Of a stretch of DNA of 64,000 nucleotides, positions 34,224 through 42,759 are shown piece by piece. The DNA comes from Corynebacterium sp. HMSC04H06 (GTDB lineage Bacteria > Actinomycetota > Actinomycetes > Mycobacteriales > Mycobacteriaceae): contig NZ_KV823418.1 in the NCBI RefSeq assembly GCF_001815935.1, positions 1-64,000 of the forward strand, in the 5' to 3' direction. Made by a program: the position numbers and the translations under genes. The notes beneath the pieces were generated by a model. That model was not told the DNA's origin, searched no databases, and saw only the letters and a list, made by a program, of their open reading frames with translations. Numbering within the stretch: the stretch's first letter is position 1; each line of letters opens with the position of its first letter.

Positions 34224-34269
34224 AAAAACGCCCGCGTCCCGAGGAATAAGCTACCTCGGAGCGCGGGCG
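34224..34269 (-). terminator. Intrinsic terminator after tRNA-Ser(GCT)
   Basis: CGCCCGCG pairs with CGCGGGCG and an inner CCGAGG/CCTCGG stem adds strength. On the minus strand TTTTT follows. Confidence 0.85.
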
Positions 34270-34279
34270 GAAAATGCGG

Positions 34280-34368
34280 CGGAGACGAGAGGATTTGAAC
34301 CTCCGGCCCTCCGTTAAGAGGGCAACTCATTAGCAGTGAGCCCCATTCGGCCGCTCTGGCACGTCTCC
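34280..34368 (-). tRNA. tRNA-Ser(GCT)
   Basis: The acceptor GGAGACG pairs with CGTCTCC. The anticodon GCT lies in ACTGCTAATG, with a long variable arm and T loop GGTTCAAATCC. After the discriminator G the genome reads CCG, so the final A of CCA is not encoded, unlike the other serine tRNAs here. Confidence 0.95.
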
Positions 34369-34671
34369 AGCGTAAAACGCGGTGCTTCTAGCTAGCGCGA
34401 ACCAGCCGTCGCACCATGAGTTACGAAGATTTAGGGTACCTGTTAACCAAAACAGAAACAAACTCACCCCTCCCTACCGCCGCGGGAAGGTCCGCGGGCA
34501 TCGCGAGCCAGGGAAGATCCTGCCGACGTAGTGACCTTCACACTTTTCTCGGCATTATCGGAAGGCAGGACGTTTACAGCACGAGCCACCACCCCTGCAC
34601 CGCAAGGGCTCAAGGCCTTCGGCCCGACCACCGCAGATTTCGATTTCGGCCCGCGCGGGCCCCGCAACCCC
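34369..34671. other. Non-coding stretch between tRNA-Ser(GCT) and pat
   Basis: About 300 nt with no convincing frame and no clear RNA gene. It presumably holds the tRNA promoter on the minus strand and the upstream part of the pat promoter on the plus strand. Several short GC-rich inverted repeats (for example CCGCGG and GGCCCGCGCGGGCC near 34650) occur but show no terminator pattern. Confidence 0.5.
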
Positions 34672-34677
34672 TAAGGT
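34672..34677 (+). promoter_or_regulatory. -10 element of leaderless pat
   Basis: TAAGGT ends 7 nt before the pat ATG at 34685. Confidence 0.5.
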
Positions 34678-34684
34678 TAAGTCC

Positions 34685-35743
34685 ATGATTCGTCCTGATC
34701 TTTCCTCCCTACCCGTCTACCGGCCCGGCGCGCGCAACGAGGACGCCGTGAAACTGTCCTCCAACGAGGCCAACCACCCGCCGTTGCCGGCTGCGCAGGA
34801 AGCGATGAACCGGGCCGCCGCCGGGGCCAACCGCTACCCGGACATGGGCGCCGTGGCCCTGCGCGAGGCCCTGGCCCAGCACCTAGGCGTGGACTTCGAC
34901 GAGGTGGCGGTAGGTACCGGCTCTTCGGCCATCTGCCAGCAACTGGTGCAGATCACCTCCACCGCCGAGAGCGAGGTCATCTTCCCGTGGCGCTCCTTCG
35001 AGGCCTACCCGATCTTCGTCCAGGTGGTCGGCGCGCAGCCGGTGGCCGTCCCGCTGGGAGCGGACCACAGCATGGACCTGGCCGCGATGGCCGGCGCCAT
35101 CACCGAGCGCACCAGCCTGATTTTCCTGTGCAACCCGAATAACCCGACGGGCACCACCATCACCAACCAGGAGTTCACCGACTTCATGGACAAGGTGCCC
35201 GGCGACGTCATCGTCGCGCTCGACGAGGCCTACTTCGAGTACAACCGCGCCGCGGATACCCCGGACGTCAGCCAGTACCTGCACCGGTACCCGAACCTGG
35301 TGGGCATGCGGACGTTTTCCAAGGCCTACGGCCTGGCCGGGGTGCGCGTGGGCTACGCCTTCGGCGCCGCGAATATCATCGCCGCGCTCAACCAGGTGGC
35401 CGTGCCGTTTTCCATCAACGCCGTGGGCCAGGCCGGCGCTCTGGCATCGCTGGCGGATGCTGCCGCGCTCCAGTCCCGCACCGACGAGGCGGTCGAGCAG
35501 CGCGAACGCGTCGCCGCCGAGCTGGCCGATTTCGGCAGCCCGCACTCGGAGGCCAACTTCGTGTGGCTACCGGCGCCGGCCATCGCCGCCTTCGGCACGC
35601 CGCAGGAGCTGGCCGAAAGGATCGCGGCCGAGGGTGTGCTGGTGCGCGCTTTCGACGAGGGCATCCGCATCACCGTCACCACCACGGAGGAAACCGACGC
35701 GTTGGTAGCCGCCTTCCGCGCCGCCACGGCACAGGCGGACTAG
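34685..35743 (+). CDS. pat: Aromatic amino acid aminotransferase, HisC-like (Pat)
   Basis: A 352-residue fold-type I PLP aminotransferase. The sequence follows C. glutamicum Pat closely (KLSSNEA, ANRYPDMGAVALREALAQHL, VIFPWRSFEAYPIFVQV, CNPNNPTGTTIT, TFSKAYGLAGVRVGYAFG with the PLP lysine). Pat makes phenylalanine and tyrosine from their keto acids and differs from true HisC by group-specific residues such as SFEAYPI. TyrA, in the same pathway, lies 10 kb upstream. The start is leaderless. Confidence 0.92.
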   Translation: MIRPDLSSLPVYRPGARNEDAVKLSSNEANHPPLPAAQEAMNRAAAGANRYPDMGAVALREALAQHLGVDFDEVAVGTGSSAICQQLVQITSTAESEVIFPWRSFEAYPIFVQVVGAQPVAVPLGADHSMDLAAMAGAITERTSLIFLCNPNNPTGTTITNQEFTDFMDKVPGDVIVALDEAYFEYNRAADTPDVSQYLHRYPNLVGMRTFSKAYGLAGVRVGYAFGAANIIAALNQVAVPFSINAVGQAGALASLADAAALQSRTDEAVEQRERVAAELADFGSPHSEANFVWLPAPAIAAFGTPQELAERIAAEGVLVRAFDEGIRITVTTTEETDALVAAFRAATAQAD

Positions 35744-35802
35744 GCGGTCACGGCGGGACCGCTAGAATGGGGCGAAACGTCAACCGCAAGGAGTGCCCCG
35801 CC

Positions 35803-36255
35803 ATGCGTACCCTCGTCAACCTGGCCCTGAACGTGGTGGCCATCGCGATCGCCCTGTGGGTCGTGGTCGCCTTCGTGCCGGGCGTGGACATCGTCCCGCC
35901 GGCGGCCAACGGCTTCAACGAAATTGGCTCGACCAACGAGCCCGGCTCCTCCGGCACATTCATCGCCGTGGCCATTGCCTTCATCGTGGTCAACGCGGTG
36001 GTTACCCCGGTGCTGCGGATCCTCGGCGCGCCGATTACCTGCCTGACGCTGGGACTATTCACCCTGGTCATCAACGGCGCCGTCCTGCTGCTGGTCGAGC
36101 GGCTACTCAACCAGCTGGATCTAGGCGTGGGCAACCTGGCCATCGACGGCTGGTGGCCGGCCATCCTGGGCGCGGTGGTGCTCTCGCTGGTCTCCGGCGT
36201 GGTCAACTTCTTCACCAGCCCGGTCCGGCGCCTGGCCAACGGCGGCCGCTCCTAG
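35803..36255 (+). CDS. Phage holin family 4-TM membrane protein
   Basis: A 150-residue membrane protein with four hydrophobic helices (about residues 4-27, 50-72, 76-98 and 112-136), matching the Phage_holin_4_2-type family that is common in chromosomes and not tied to phage. A loop of 25 residues follows helix 1. The role is unknown. AAGGAG lies 10 nt before the ATG at 35803. Its end overlaps moaD (opposite strand) by 4 nt. Confidence 0.82.
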   Translation: MRTLVNLALNVVAIAIALWVVVAFVPGVDIVPPAANGFNEIGSTNEPGSSGTFIAVAIAFIVVNAVVTPVLRILGAPITCLTLGLFTLVINGAVLLLVERLLNQLDLGVGNLAIDGWWPAILGAVVLSLVSGVVNFFTSPVRRLANGGRS

Positions 36256-36527
36256 CCGCCCGCGAAAGGCGGCAGGACGTCCACGCGGGTAACCCCTTCC
36301 AGCGCCACCCCGCGGTAGCTGTCGCCGGCGGCCGAACCGTCGACGAGGAAGGTGCAGCGCGGAAGGATTTCTTCCAGACCCATACCCGCTTCCGTGGTCC
36401 CTGGGTGCGCGGCGGCCAGCTGATCGAGCAGCTCGCCTAGGCGGGCGGGCACCTGCACGTCCGAGATCTGCTCCTGAGCCGTCCCGGCGGCGGCGCGGGC
36501 GGCCGCGAAATAGTGCACCTCCAACAT
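36252..36527 (-). CDS. moaD: Molybdopterin synthase sulfur carrier subunit MoaD
   Basis: A 91-residue beta-grasp protein ending in the diglycine Gly-Gly that is adenylated by MoeB and loaded with sulfur for molybdopterin synthase. The N-terminus VHYFAAARAAAG and the end VLPPFAGG are typical. A CATAGT hexamer 7 nt before the ATG may be its -10 box. It lies opposite to the moeA-mog-moaE-moeB operon and next to it, completing the sulfur-transfer set. Confidence 0.9.
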   Translation of the reverse strand: MLEVHYFAAARAAAGTAQEQISDVQVPARLGELLDQLAAAHPGTTEAGMGLEEILPRCTFLVDGSAAGDSYRGVALEGVTRVDVLPPFAGG

Positions 36528-36642
36528 GGCCTCTACTATGCCGGGCTAGGCCGTACCTTGTCGAACCCACCACCCCAGCGCGCCTAGAACGCCCGTTCAG
36601 TCCGCGGCCAATTCTTTTCCGCGGCTGCCGCGCCGGGGCGGC

Positions 36643-36648
36643 TAAGAT
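36643..36648 (+). promoter_or_regulatory. -10 element of leaderless moeA operon
   Basis: TAAGAT ends 7 nt before the moeA ATG; no ribosome site is present. Confidence 0.5.
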
Positions 36649-36655
36649 AGGGCCC

Positions 36656-37855
36656 ATGCGTACTCCGGAACAGCACCATGCGGAAGTCAAGCAGCTGCTG
36701 GATGACTGCGGCGCGCTCCACCGCAGCCGACACCACGAGGTGGCCCTGAGCGAATCCTTGGGCGCCACGCTGGCGGCGGACGTGGTCGCCGCCTATGACT
36801 CGCCCCGCTTCGATAATTCGCAGATGGATGGCTATGCCCTGCCCACCGCGGCTGGCGGGACCTTCACGGTCGGTGAGACAATCCCGGCCGGCACGGATCC
36901 GGATCGCTTCTACGCGGACGGCTTAGGCGGCCAGGCCGCGCCCATCATGACCGGCGCAAAAGTCCCGCGCGGCACCGCCGCCATCGTGCCGGTCGAGCGC
37001 ACCGAGCCGGCGGACTTCCTACCGCAAGGAGCCACCGTTAAAGCGCCGGCCGTGCCGGAGGGCCAGTTCGTGCGCGCCGCGGGCAGCGATATTTCCCGCG
37101 GCTCCACGCTGGTCACCGGCGGCACCCGCATCAACGCGGCGGTCATCGCCACCCTGGCGGGCCAAGACATCCCAACCGTCAACGTGGTCGCCCCGGCGCG
37201 GATCGTGATCTGTACCGGCGGCGCGGAGATCGGTAGCAGCAGCGCGGACCTGGCGGATCGCTCGGCCGCCATCCCGGACTCGAACGGGCCCATGCTCACG
37301 GCCCTGGCCGCGGAAGCCGGCATCGTCGTGGCCGGCCACGTGCGCACCGACGACGATCCGGTGAAGCTGCGCCGCGACCTGGACACCGCCATCGCGGAGC
37401 TGCAACCGGACGCCATCGTGACCTCCGGCGGCATCAGCGCCGGCAAGTTCGAGGTCGTGCGCCAGGTGCTGGAACCGCACGGCTGGTTTGGCCACGTCGA
37501 CCAGCAGCCGGGCGGGCCGCAGGGGCTGGCCAAGCTTTCCGAGACGCCGGTCATTTGTCTGCCGGGCAACCCGATCTCCTCACTGGTCAGCTTCCACCTC
37601 TACGTCGCCGACCTGCTGGGGACCACCCTGCCGGCCCTGCCCGCCCAGCTCGCGCACCCGGTGACCGGGCTGGACGACCGCGAGCGCTTCCTGCGCGGCC
37701 ACATGACAATCGGGGCCGACGCCATCACCGCCAGCCAGGTCGGCGGGCCGGGTTCCCACCTGGTAGCGCAGGCTATCGGCGCCGACTGCCTCATCCGCAT
37801 CCCCATCGCCGCGGAGCTGGACGCCGGCGCCCAAGTGACCATCTACCCGCTGTGA
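36656..37855 (+). CDS. moeA: Molybdopterin molybdenumtransferase MoeA
   Basis: A 399-residue MoeA that inserts molybdate into adenylated molybdopterin. Motifs are FDNSQMDGYAL, GETIPAGTDPDRFY, IMTGAKVPRGTAAIVPVE, IPDSNGPMLTALA, IVTSGGISAGKFEVVRQVL and the domain III loop VICLPGNPISSLVSF. It leads the Moco operon, begins leaderless, and is followed by mog after 45 nt. Confidence 0.93.
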   Translation: MRTPEQHHAEVKQLLDDCGALHRSRHHEVALSESLGATLAADVVAAYDSPRFDNSQMDGYALPTAAGGTFTVGETIPAGTDPDRFYADGLGGQAAPIMTGAKVPRGTAAIVPVERTEPADFLPQGATVKAPAVPEGQFVRAAGSDISRGSTLVTGGTRINAAVIATLAGQDIPTVNVVAPARIVICTGGAEIGSSSADLADRSAAIPDSNGPMLTALAAEAGIVVAGHVRTDDDPVKLRRDLDTAIAELQPDAIVTSGGISAGKFEVVRQVLEPHGWFGHVDQQPGGPQGLAKLSETPVICLPGNPISSLVSFHLYVADLLGTTLPALPAQLAHPVTGLDDRERFLRGHMTIGADAITASQVGGPGSHLVAQAIGADCLIRIPIAAELDAGAQVTIYPL

Positions 37856-37900
37856 TTCTTTGTAATTTTCGCCCAGTTTGAAGGAATTGAAGGAGCTGCC

Positions 37901-38374
37901 ATGACCCGCACCGGACTAGTCATCGTCGCCTCGACCCGCGCGGCCGCCGGGATTTACGAGGACCGCTCCGGCCCCATCGCCGTGGAATTCCTGCGCCGGA
38001 AGGGCTTTGATACTCCTGACCCGGTGGTCGTCCCCGACGCCGATATCGAGCAGGCCGTCGACACCGCCTTCGCCGCCGGGCACTCCGTCATCCTGACCTC
38101 CGGCGGCACCGGCCTGACCGCAGACGACCGCACCGTCGAGGCCGTCTCCAAGCACCTGGAGCGCGAGCTGCCCGGCATCCCCATGGCCTTCTGGGCCAAG
38201 GGCCTGGAATCCGTGCCCACGGCCCTGGCCTCCCGCGCGGTGGCAGGGGTGACCGGCACGACCTTCGCCATGACCCTGCCCGGTTCTACGGGAGGGGTGA
38301 AGGACGGTTGTTCAGTCCTGGAAGAATTAGTGGTTCCCCTGGTTGACATGCTAGAAGGGACACATGAGCACTAA
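37901..38374 (+). CDS. mog: Molybdopterin adenylyltransferase, MogA/MoaB family
   Basis: A 157-residue protein with the MoCF_biosynth fold. Motifs are VIVASTRAAAGIYEDRSGP, VILTSGGTGLTADDRTVEA (substrate-binding GGTG) and the end TFAMTLPGSTGGVKDGC. It activates molybdopterin with AMP for MoeA. AAGGAG precedes the ATG. It overlaps moaE by 11 nt. Confidence 0.9.
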   Translation: MTRTGLVIVASTRAAAGIYEDRSGPIAVEFLRRKGFDTPDPVVVPDADIEQAVDTAFAAGHSVILTSGGTGLTADDRTVEAVSKHLERELPGIPMAFWAKGLESVPTALASRAVAGVTGTTFAMTLPGSTGGVKDGCSVLEELVVPLVDMLEGTHEH

Positions 38375-38831
38375 CGGGGATCCGGATTACGTCCACGCCC
38401 AGACCGGCAAGGTCCTGGGCGCTTTCCTGACGCAACAGCCCCTGGAAGAACTGGTTGACCCCGCCCGTGAGCAAGTCCTGACCCGGGCGATGGGCGCGGC
38501 GGTGACCTTCGATGGCATCGTCCGCAATCACGACGGCGGCCAGCGGGTAAAGCTGCTGACCTATTCCTCCTACCCCAGCGCTGATGCGGAGATCGCCCGC
38601 ATCGCTGGCGAGGTCGCCGCCGCGCACCCGGCGGTGCGCCTGTGGACCGCCCACCGCACCGGGCCCCTCACAATCGGCGAGCTGGCCTTCGTGGTCATCG
38701 CGGCCTCGGCCCACCGCAGGGACTCCTTCGTCGCGGCCGCGGAGCTCGCCGACCGAGTAAAGGCCGAGGTGCCGATCTGGAAGGAACAACTGCTGGACGA
38801 CGACTCGGTGCAGTGGGTGGGGATCGAATGA
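38364..38831 (+). CDS. moaE: Molybdopterin synthase catalytic subunit MoaE
   Basis: A 155-residue MoaE, partner of MoaD in making the dithiolene of molybdopterin. Signs are AAVTFDGIVRNHDGGQRV, LTYSSYPSADAEI, TIGELAFVVIAASAHR and the catalytic-lysine motif VPIWKEQ. The start lies inside mog and the stop overlaps moeB by 4 nt (ATGA), so it is tightly coupled. Confidence 0.92.
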   Translation: MSTNGDPDYVHAQTGKVLGAFLTQQPLEELVDPAREQVLTRAMGAAVTFDGIVRNHDGGQRVKLLTYSSYPSADAEIARIAGEVAAAHPAVRLWTAHRTGPLTIGELAFVVIAASAHRRDSFVAAAELADRVKAEVPIWKEQLLDDDSVQWVGIE

Positions 38832-39976
38832 ACACTGAGCCGTCCGGCACCGATCCACAGTTCAGCCCGGCGGAGGTCTCGCGCTACCGCCGCCAGCTCA
38901 GCCTGGCGGGCTTCGGCCGCGCGGCCCAGGCGCGGCTGCGCGCGGGGCACGTGGCCGTCATCGGCGCCGGCGGGCTAGGCTCACCCGCCTTGTTGTACCT
39001 GGCCGGAGCCGGTATCGGCCGCATTACCGTCTTCGACGACGACACCGTTGGGGTATCCAACCTGCACCGCCAGGTCATCCACACCAACGCCGCGGCCCGC
39101 GCGAACGAGCCCAAGGCGGAGTCGGCCCGGCGGGCCATGCTCGCCCTCAACCCGACTGTTGAGGTCAACGCCGTCTCCACGCGCCTGAACGCGGACAACG
39201 CCGAAGAGCTGCTGGCGGATGCCGACGTGGTCCTGGACGGATCCGACAACTTCGCCACCCGCTACCTGGCCTCCTACGCCTGCGCCCGGCGCGGCATCCC
39301 GCACGTGTGGGCCTCCATCCTCGGCTTCGACGCACAGATGACCGTCTTCTGGGCCGGCCGCGGGCCCATCTACGAGGACCTTTTCCCCACCCCTCCGCCG
39401 GCCGGTTCGGTGCCCAGCTGTTCCCAGGCCGGCGTGCTGGGCCCAGTGGTCGGCACCGTCGGATCCGCCATGGCGCTCGAGGCCCTCAAGCTGCTGACCG
39501 GCGTCGGGGACCCGCTCATCGGCCAGCTCGGGTACTTCTCCGCCCTCGACGGGACCTGGGAATACATCCCGGTGAACGGCGATCCTTCCGTCGCCGAGCG
39601 GATCCGCGCGCACGGGCCGGTCACCGACGCCCCGGCCACGGAGGAGCCCACCGCCTCCTCGCCCGCGGCCTATCCGGACGTGCACGAAACCGAGACCATC
39701 CCCGCCGGCGCCCTCGTGCTCGACGTGCGCAACCCAGACGAGGTCGCCACCTTCGCCCTCGACGGTTCGGTGAAATGCCCGCTGCCCCGCCTGCGCGAGG
39801 GCTACACCCCGCCCGAGGTGACCGCCGCCCTAGACAATGATCAGACCGTGGTGGTCCACTGCGCCGGCGGCGTCCGCTCGGCCGAGGCCGTGCACATTTT
39901 CAACGAGCGCGGGCTGACCGGCCCGCTCTACTCGCTGCGCGGCGGGATTGATGCCTGGTTGGATTCGAAGGGCTAG
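38828..39976 (+). CDS. moeB: MoeB adenylyltransferase with C-terminal rhodanese domain
   Basis: A 382-residue E1-like enzyme that adenylates the C-terminus of MoaD, fused to a rhodanese domain. The ATP loop is VIGAGGLGSPALLYLAGAGIG, with DDDTVGVSNLHRQ and the specificity region DNFATRYLASYAC. In the C-terminal domain (about 290-382) VLDVRNPDEV and the catalytic Cys in VVHCAGGVRSAEA are intact, so it may supply persulfide sulfur as well. It ends the Moco operon; a palindromic repeat begins at its stop. Confidence 0.92.
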   Translation: MNTEPSGTDPQFSPAEVSRYRRQLSLAGFGRAAQARLRAGHVAVIGAGGLGSPALLYLAGAGIGRITVFDDDTVGVSNLHRQVIHTNAAARANEPKAESARRAMLALNPTVEVNAVSTRLNADNAEELLADADVVLDGSDNFATRYLASYACARRGIPHVWASILGFDAQMTVFWAGRGPIYEDLFPTPPPAGSVPSCSQAGVLGPVVGTVGSAMALEALKLLTGVGDPLIGQLGYFSALDGTWEYIPVNGDPSVAERIRAHGPVTDAPATEEPTASSPAAYPDVHETETIPAGALVLDVRNPDEVATFALDGSVKCPLPRLREGYTPPEVTAALDNDQTVVVHCAGGVRSAEAVHIFNERGLTGPLYSLRGGIDAWLDSKG

Positions 39977-40059
39977 GGAAACTATCGACCTTTGCCGCCC
40001 CGGGCGCACGTTTCCCCAGCTGGGGTGTCGGCGAAAAGGACAGTAGTCGATATTTCCCC
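39976..40059. repeat. Palindromic repeat, copy 2
   Basis: Left arm GGGAAACTATCGACCTTTG (39976-39994) and right arm CAGTAGTCGATATTTCCCC (40041-40059) are imperfect inverted repeats around CACGTTTCCCCAGCTGG. Arms and centre match copy 1 at 25635-25716. It fills the gap between moeB and tRNA-Ser(TGA). Confidence 0.7.
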
Positions 40060-40069
40060 GAACCCCCGC

Positions 40070-40157
40070 TGGCGGAGACGGCGGGATTTGAACCCGCGGT
40101 GAGTTTCCCCACGCTGGTTTTCAAGACCAGTGCATTCGGCCGCTCTGCCACGTCTCC
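40070..40157 (-). tRNA. tRNA-Ser(TGA)
   Basis: The acceptor GGAGACG pairs with CGTCTCC. The anticodon TGA lies in TCTTGAAAA, with a long variable arm and T loop GGTTCAAATCC. The discriminator is G with encoded CCA. Confidence 0.95.
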
Positions 40158-40280
40158 ATCTGCCGCCCGCAGGCGACATGCTCACCTTACCCGAGCGGGT
40201 CTCCGCTCCGGTAAAGCGGGGCCTTTCCTGCGGATTCTCTACCTGCGGAAGCTGGGGAAGTTTCGGTACCGTGGAAGGGC

Positions 40281-41243
40281 ATGAAGGCAATCATTCAAAA
40301 AGATCCGGATACCCCACGCTCGCTCGAGCTCGCCGAGGTGGACCAGCCCGAGCTGCAGCCCGGCGAGGTGCTGCTCAAGGTCCACTACGCCGGCGTGAAC
40401 CGCGCCGATATCCTACAGACGCAGGGCAACTACCCGCCGCCGGCGGGGGCGTCGGAGCTGCTCGGCCTGGAGTGCGCCGGCACCATCGCGGACGCGGGCG
40501 ACACCGATTTTGAGGTCGGCCAGGAATTCGCCGCGCTGCTCGCCGGCGGCGCCTACGCGGAATACGTCGCGGTGCCGGCCGGTCAGTTGCTGCCCATCCC
40601 GGAAGGCTACAGCCTAGAGCACGCGGCCTCGGTCGTCGAGGTCGCATGCACGGTGTGGTCGAATATCGCCATGGAGGCCGGTCTGCACGAGGGCCAGACC
40701 ATCCTGATCCACGGCGGCGGGGGTGGAATCGGCACCTTCGCCATCCAGGTCGCCAAGGCGCTCGGCGCCAAAGTGGCGGTCACCGCCGGTTCGGCGGAGA
40801 AGCTAGAGACCTGCCGGAAGCTCGGCGCGGATATCCTCATCAACTACCACGAGCAGGACTTCGCCGAGGTGCTCAAGAACTCCTGTGACGTCATCCTGGA
40901 CATCATCGGCGCGAAGTACCTGAAGCAAAACATAAAGGCCCTGGCCAAGGACGGCCACATGGTCACCATTGGACTGCAGGGCGGGACCAAGGAAGAGCTG
41001 AACATGGGCATCCTGGTGGCCAAGCGCCTGACTCTGCAGGGCACGACGCTGCGCGCGCGTTCCCTGGAGGACAAGGCGGCCATCGTGCGGGATACCGTGG
41101 ACAACGTCTGGCCGTGGCTGGCGGACGGCACGGTGCGCCACCACTGGCACGCCACCTACCCGCTGGCCGAGGCCGCCGAGGCCCACGCGGCCCTAGATTC
41201 CGGCGAGGTCACCGGCACGCTGGTGCTGGAAGTCGCGGACTAA
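40281..41243 (+). CDS. NAD(P)H quinone oxidoreductase, PIG3/QOR-like
   Basis: A 320-residue zinc-free MDR enzyme of the PIG3 type. Signs are VHYAGVNRADILQTQGNYPPPAG, GLECAGTIADAG and ILIHGGGGGIGTFAIQVAKALG (NADPH fold). No zinc ligands are present. Such enzymes reduce quinones by one or two electrons. It is the counterpart of Rv3777 at the edge of the arabinogalactan cluster. TACCGT 8 nt upstream or GGAAGGG at the ATG could each define the start. Confidence 0.87.
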   Translation: MKAIIQKDPDTPRSLELAEVDQPELQPGEVLLKVHYAGVNRADILQTQGNYPPPAGASELLGLECAGTIADAGDTDFEVGQEFAALLAGGAYAEYVAVPAGQLLPIPEGYSLEHAASVVEVACTVWSNIAMEAGLHEGQTILIHGGGGGIGTFAIQVAKALGAKVAVTAGSAEKLETCRKLGADILINYHEQDFAEVLKNSCDVILDIIGAKYLKQNIKALAKDGHMVTIGLQGGTKEELNMGILVAKRLTLQGTTLRARSLEDKAAIVRDTVDNVWPWLADGTVRHHWHATYPLAEAAEAHAALDSGEVTGTLVLEVAD

Positions 41244-42488
41244 TTAGGCCAGCGAGGCCACCACACGCGTGAGGTGCTCCACGTCGCAGGCCGTGTTGAA
41301 CGGCGCGAGTGCGACGGTTACTGCGCCGCCGATTTCGTCGGCGCCCATCTCGCTCAGCAGCGGGGTGGACGGGGCCAGCGTGGTCACCAGGCGGTTATCA
41401 AAGAGCCGCTGGTGCACGGTCTCCGCGGGCACGCCGTTGACGGCGAAGCTCAGGCGCGGGAGGCGATCCTCCTTCGCGCCCGCGGCTGCTTCCCCAGTCA
41501 CGCCCAAGATGTGGACGGCGGGCAGGGTTCCGAGGAACTGGTAGAGATCGTCGCGCAGCCCGTTCAGGTAGGGCTCGAGCAGCTGCATCGAGGCAATCAG
41601 GCGGCGCCGGCGCGATCCGCGGCCAGCCGCCTCCCCACCCAAGGCGGCAAAGTGATCAATGAGCGGGCTGACGCCGCCGGCCAGGCCCGTGGACACGGGG
41701 GTTTCTAGCTTGGCCGCGCCGTGGCGGCCGGGGCTGAGTGCATCGATCCGCTTGAACATGCGGGTATCCCGGAAGACCAGGGCGGCGACCTGCGGCCCTC
41801 CGAGCTTGCCCAGGTCCACGCCCAGGATGTCGGCGCCGAGCGCGTCGATGTCCACCGGCCGGTAGCCCGCCGTGGCGGAGATATCCACCAGGGTCCAGGC
41901 CCGCGAGCGGGTGTTGACCGTGTCGATGATTTCTTCCACCGGCGCCACCGTGCCCAGCAGCTCGTGACCGGCGGCCAGGGAGACCAGGCGGGTCGAGCCG
42001 TCGACAAGATCGGCAAACTGGAAGGCCGGCATCTCCCCGGTCCCCAGGTCCGGCTGCGCCCAGCGCACCTGCGCGTCGACCTCCGTGAAGGCGGAGTAGA
42101 GCTCCGGCGGGTCCAGCTTGGACAGCACGACGGAGGAATTAGCGCGCAGCAACGGTGCGATCGCCCGCGCCAGCGCCTGGTAGAGCACCGGCAGGTTGGC
42201 GCCCAGCACCACGCGGTCGGCGGTAGCGCCCACCAGGTCCGCCACGGCGGTGCGCGCAGAGTCGATATAGTACTGTCCCTCCAGGCAGCCGGGCTGCGGA
42301 GCCGCCGAGTGCGTGCCCGAGGGGGTGTCCTGATCCGCCACCAAGGCGGAGGTGCGGAAAGCGCGGGATACGCCCGCGATCACCTTTTCCGGGATTTGCG
42401 GTACGTCGTGTGCATTGAGATACGTCCAACCGCCCGACAAGCCGGTATATAGGCCGCGCACACTGGCGACATCGTACCGTGTGACCAT
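41244..42488 (-). CDS. Cysteine desulfurase-like class V aminotransferase
   Basis: A 414-residue PLP enzyme of aminotransferase class V, the counterpart of Rv3778c. Lys228 in GVDLGKLGGPQ is the likely PLP lysine; the usual preceding His of true cysteine desulfurases is Gly here. TLVDISATAGYRPVDIDALGADI is the cofactor strand. The active-site cysteine loop could not be identified with confidence, so cysteine desulfurase activity is uncertain. It converges on the quinone oxidoreductase gene with no gap and diverges from wzm. Confidence 0.8.
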   Translation of the reverse strand: MVTRYDVASVRGLYTGLSGGWTYLNAHDVPQIPEKVIAGVSRAFRTSALVADQDTPSGTHSAAPQPGCLEGQYYIDSARTAVADLVGATADRVVLGANLPVLYQALARAIAPLLRANSSVVLSKLDPPELYSAFTEVDAQVRWAQPDLGTGEMPAFQFADLVDGSTRLVSLAAGHELLGTVAPVEEIIDTVNTRSRAWTLVDISATAGYRPVDIDALGADILGVDLGKLGGPQVAALVFRDTRMFKRIDALSPGRHGAAKLETPVSTGLAGGVSPLIDHFAALGGEAAGRGSRRRRLIASMQLLEPYLNGLRDDLYQFLGTLPAVHILGVTGEAAAGAKEDRLPRLSFAVNGVPAETVHQRLFDNRLVTTLAPSTPLLSEMGADEIGGAVTVALAPFNTACDVEHLTRVVASLA

Positions 42489-42746
42489 GCGGTTCGAACC
42501 CTCCTTGGGTGGTTGTTGCAGGCGCAGCTGCGCGCCTTATGCCACCCCACTTTATACGCCACTTCACCACAATACTGAAATGCCCAGGAATGGCTAATCT
42601 GCTCTGTCAATAGGTATATATTACCATCTTTATACCGCCATTAACGGCACTGTTGGAGACGCCCAAGGCGTGAGGAGCCGGCCCGCATTTGGCCGGCTGT
42701 GCGTTAACTCTCGGGCGGCAAGACCCACTTTTGTCCTTCAGCGCGA

Positions 42747-42752
42747 TAGGGT
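42747..42752 (+). promoter_or_regulatory. -10 element of leaderless wzm
   Basis: TAGGGT ends 7 nt before the GTG at 42760 and supports that start over the longer frame. Confidence 0.45.
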
Positions 42753-42759
42753 ATTTCAC

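Noticed and set aside
34416-34688. Frame in the tRNA-Ser(GCT)-pat gap
   Set aside because: Pro/Arg/His-rich product without a ribosome site that runs into the pat start; judged non-coding.
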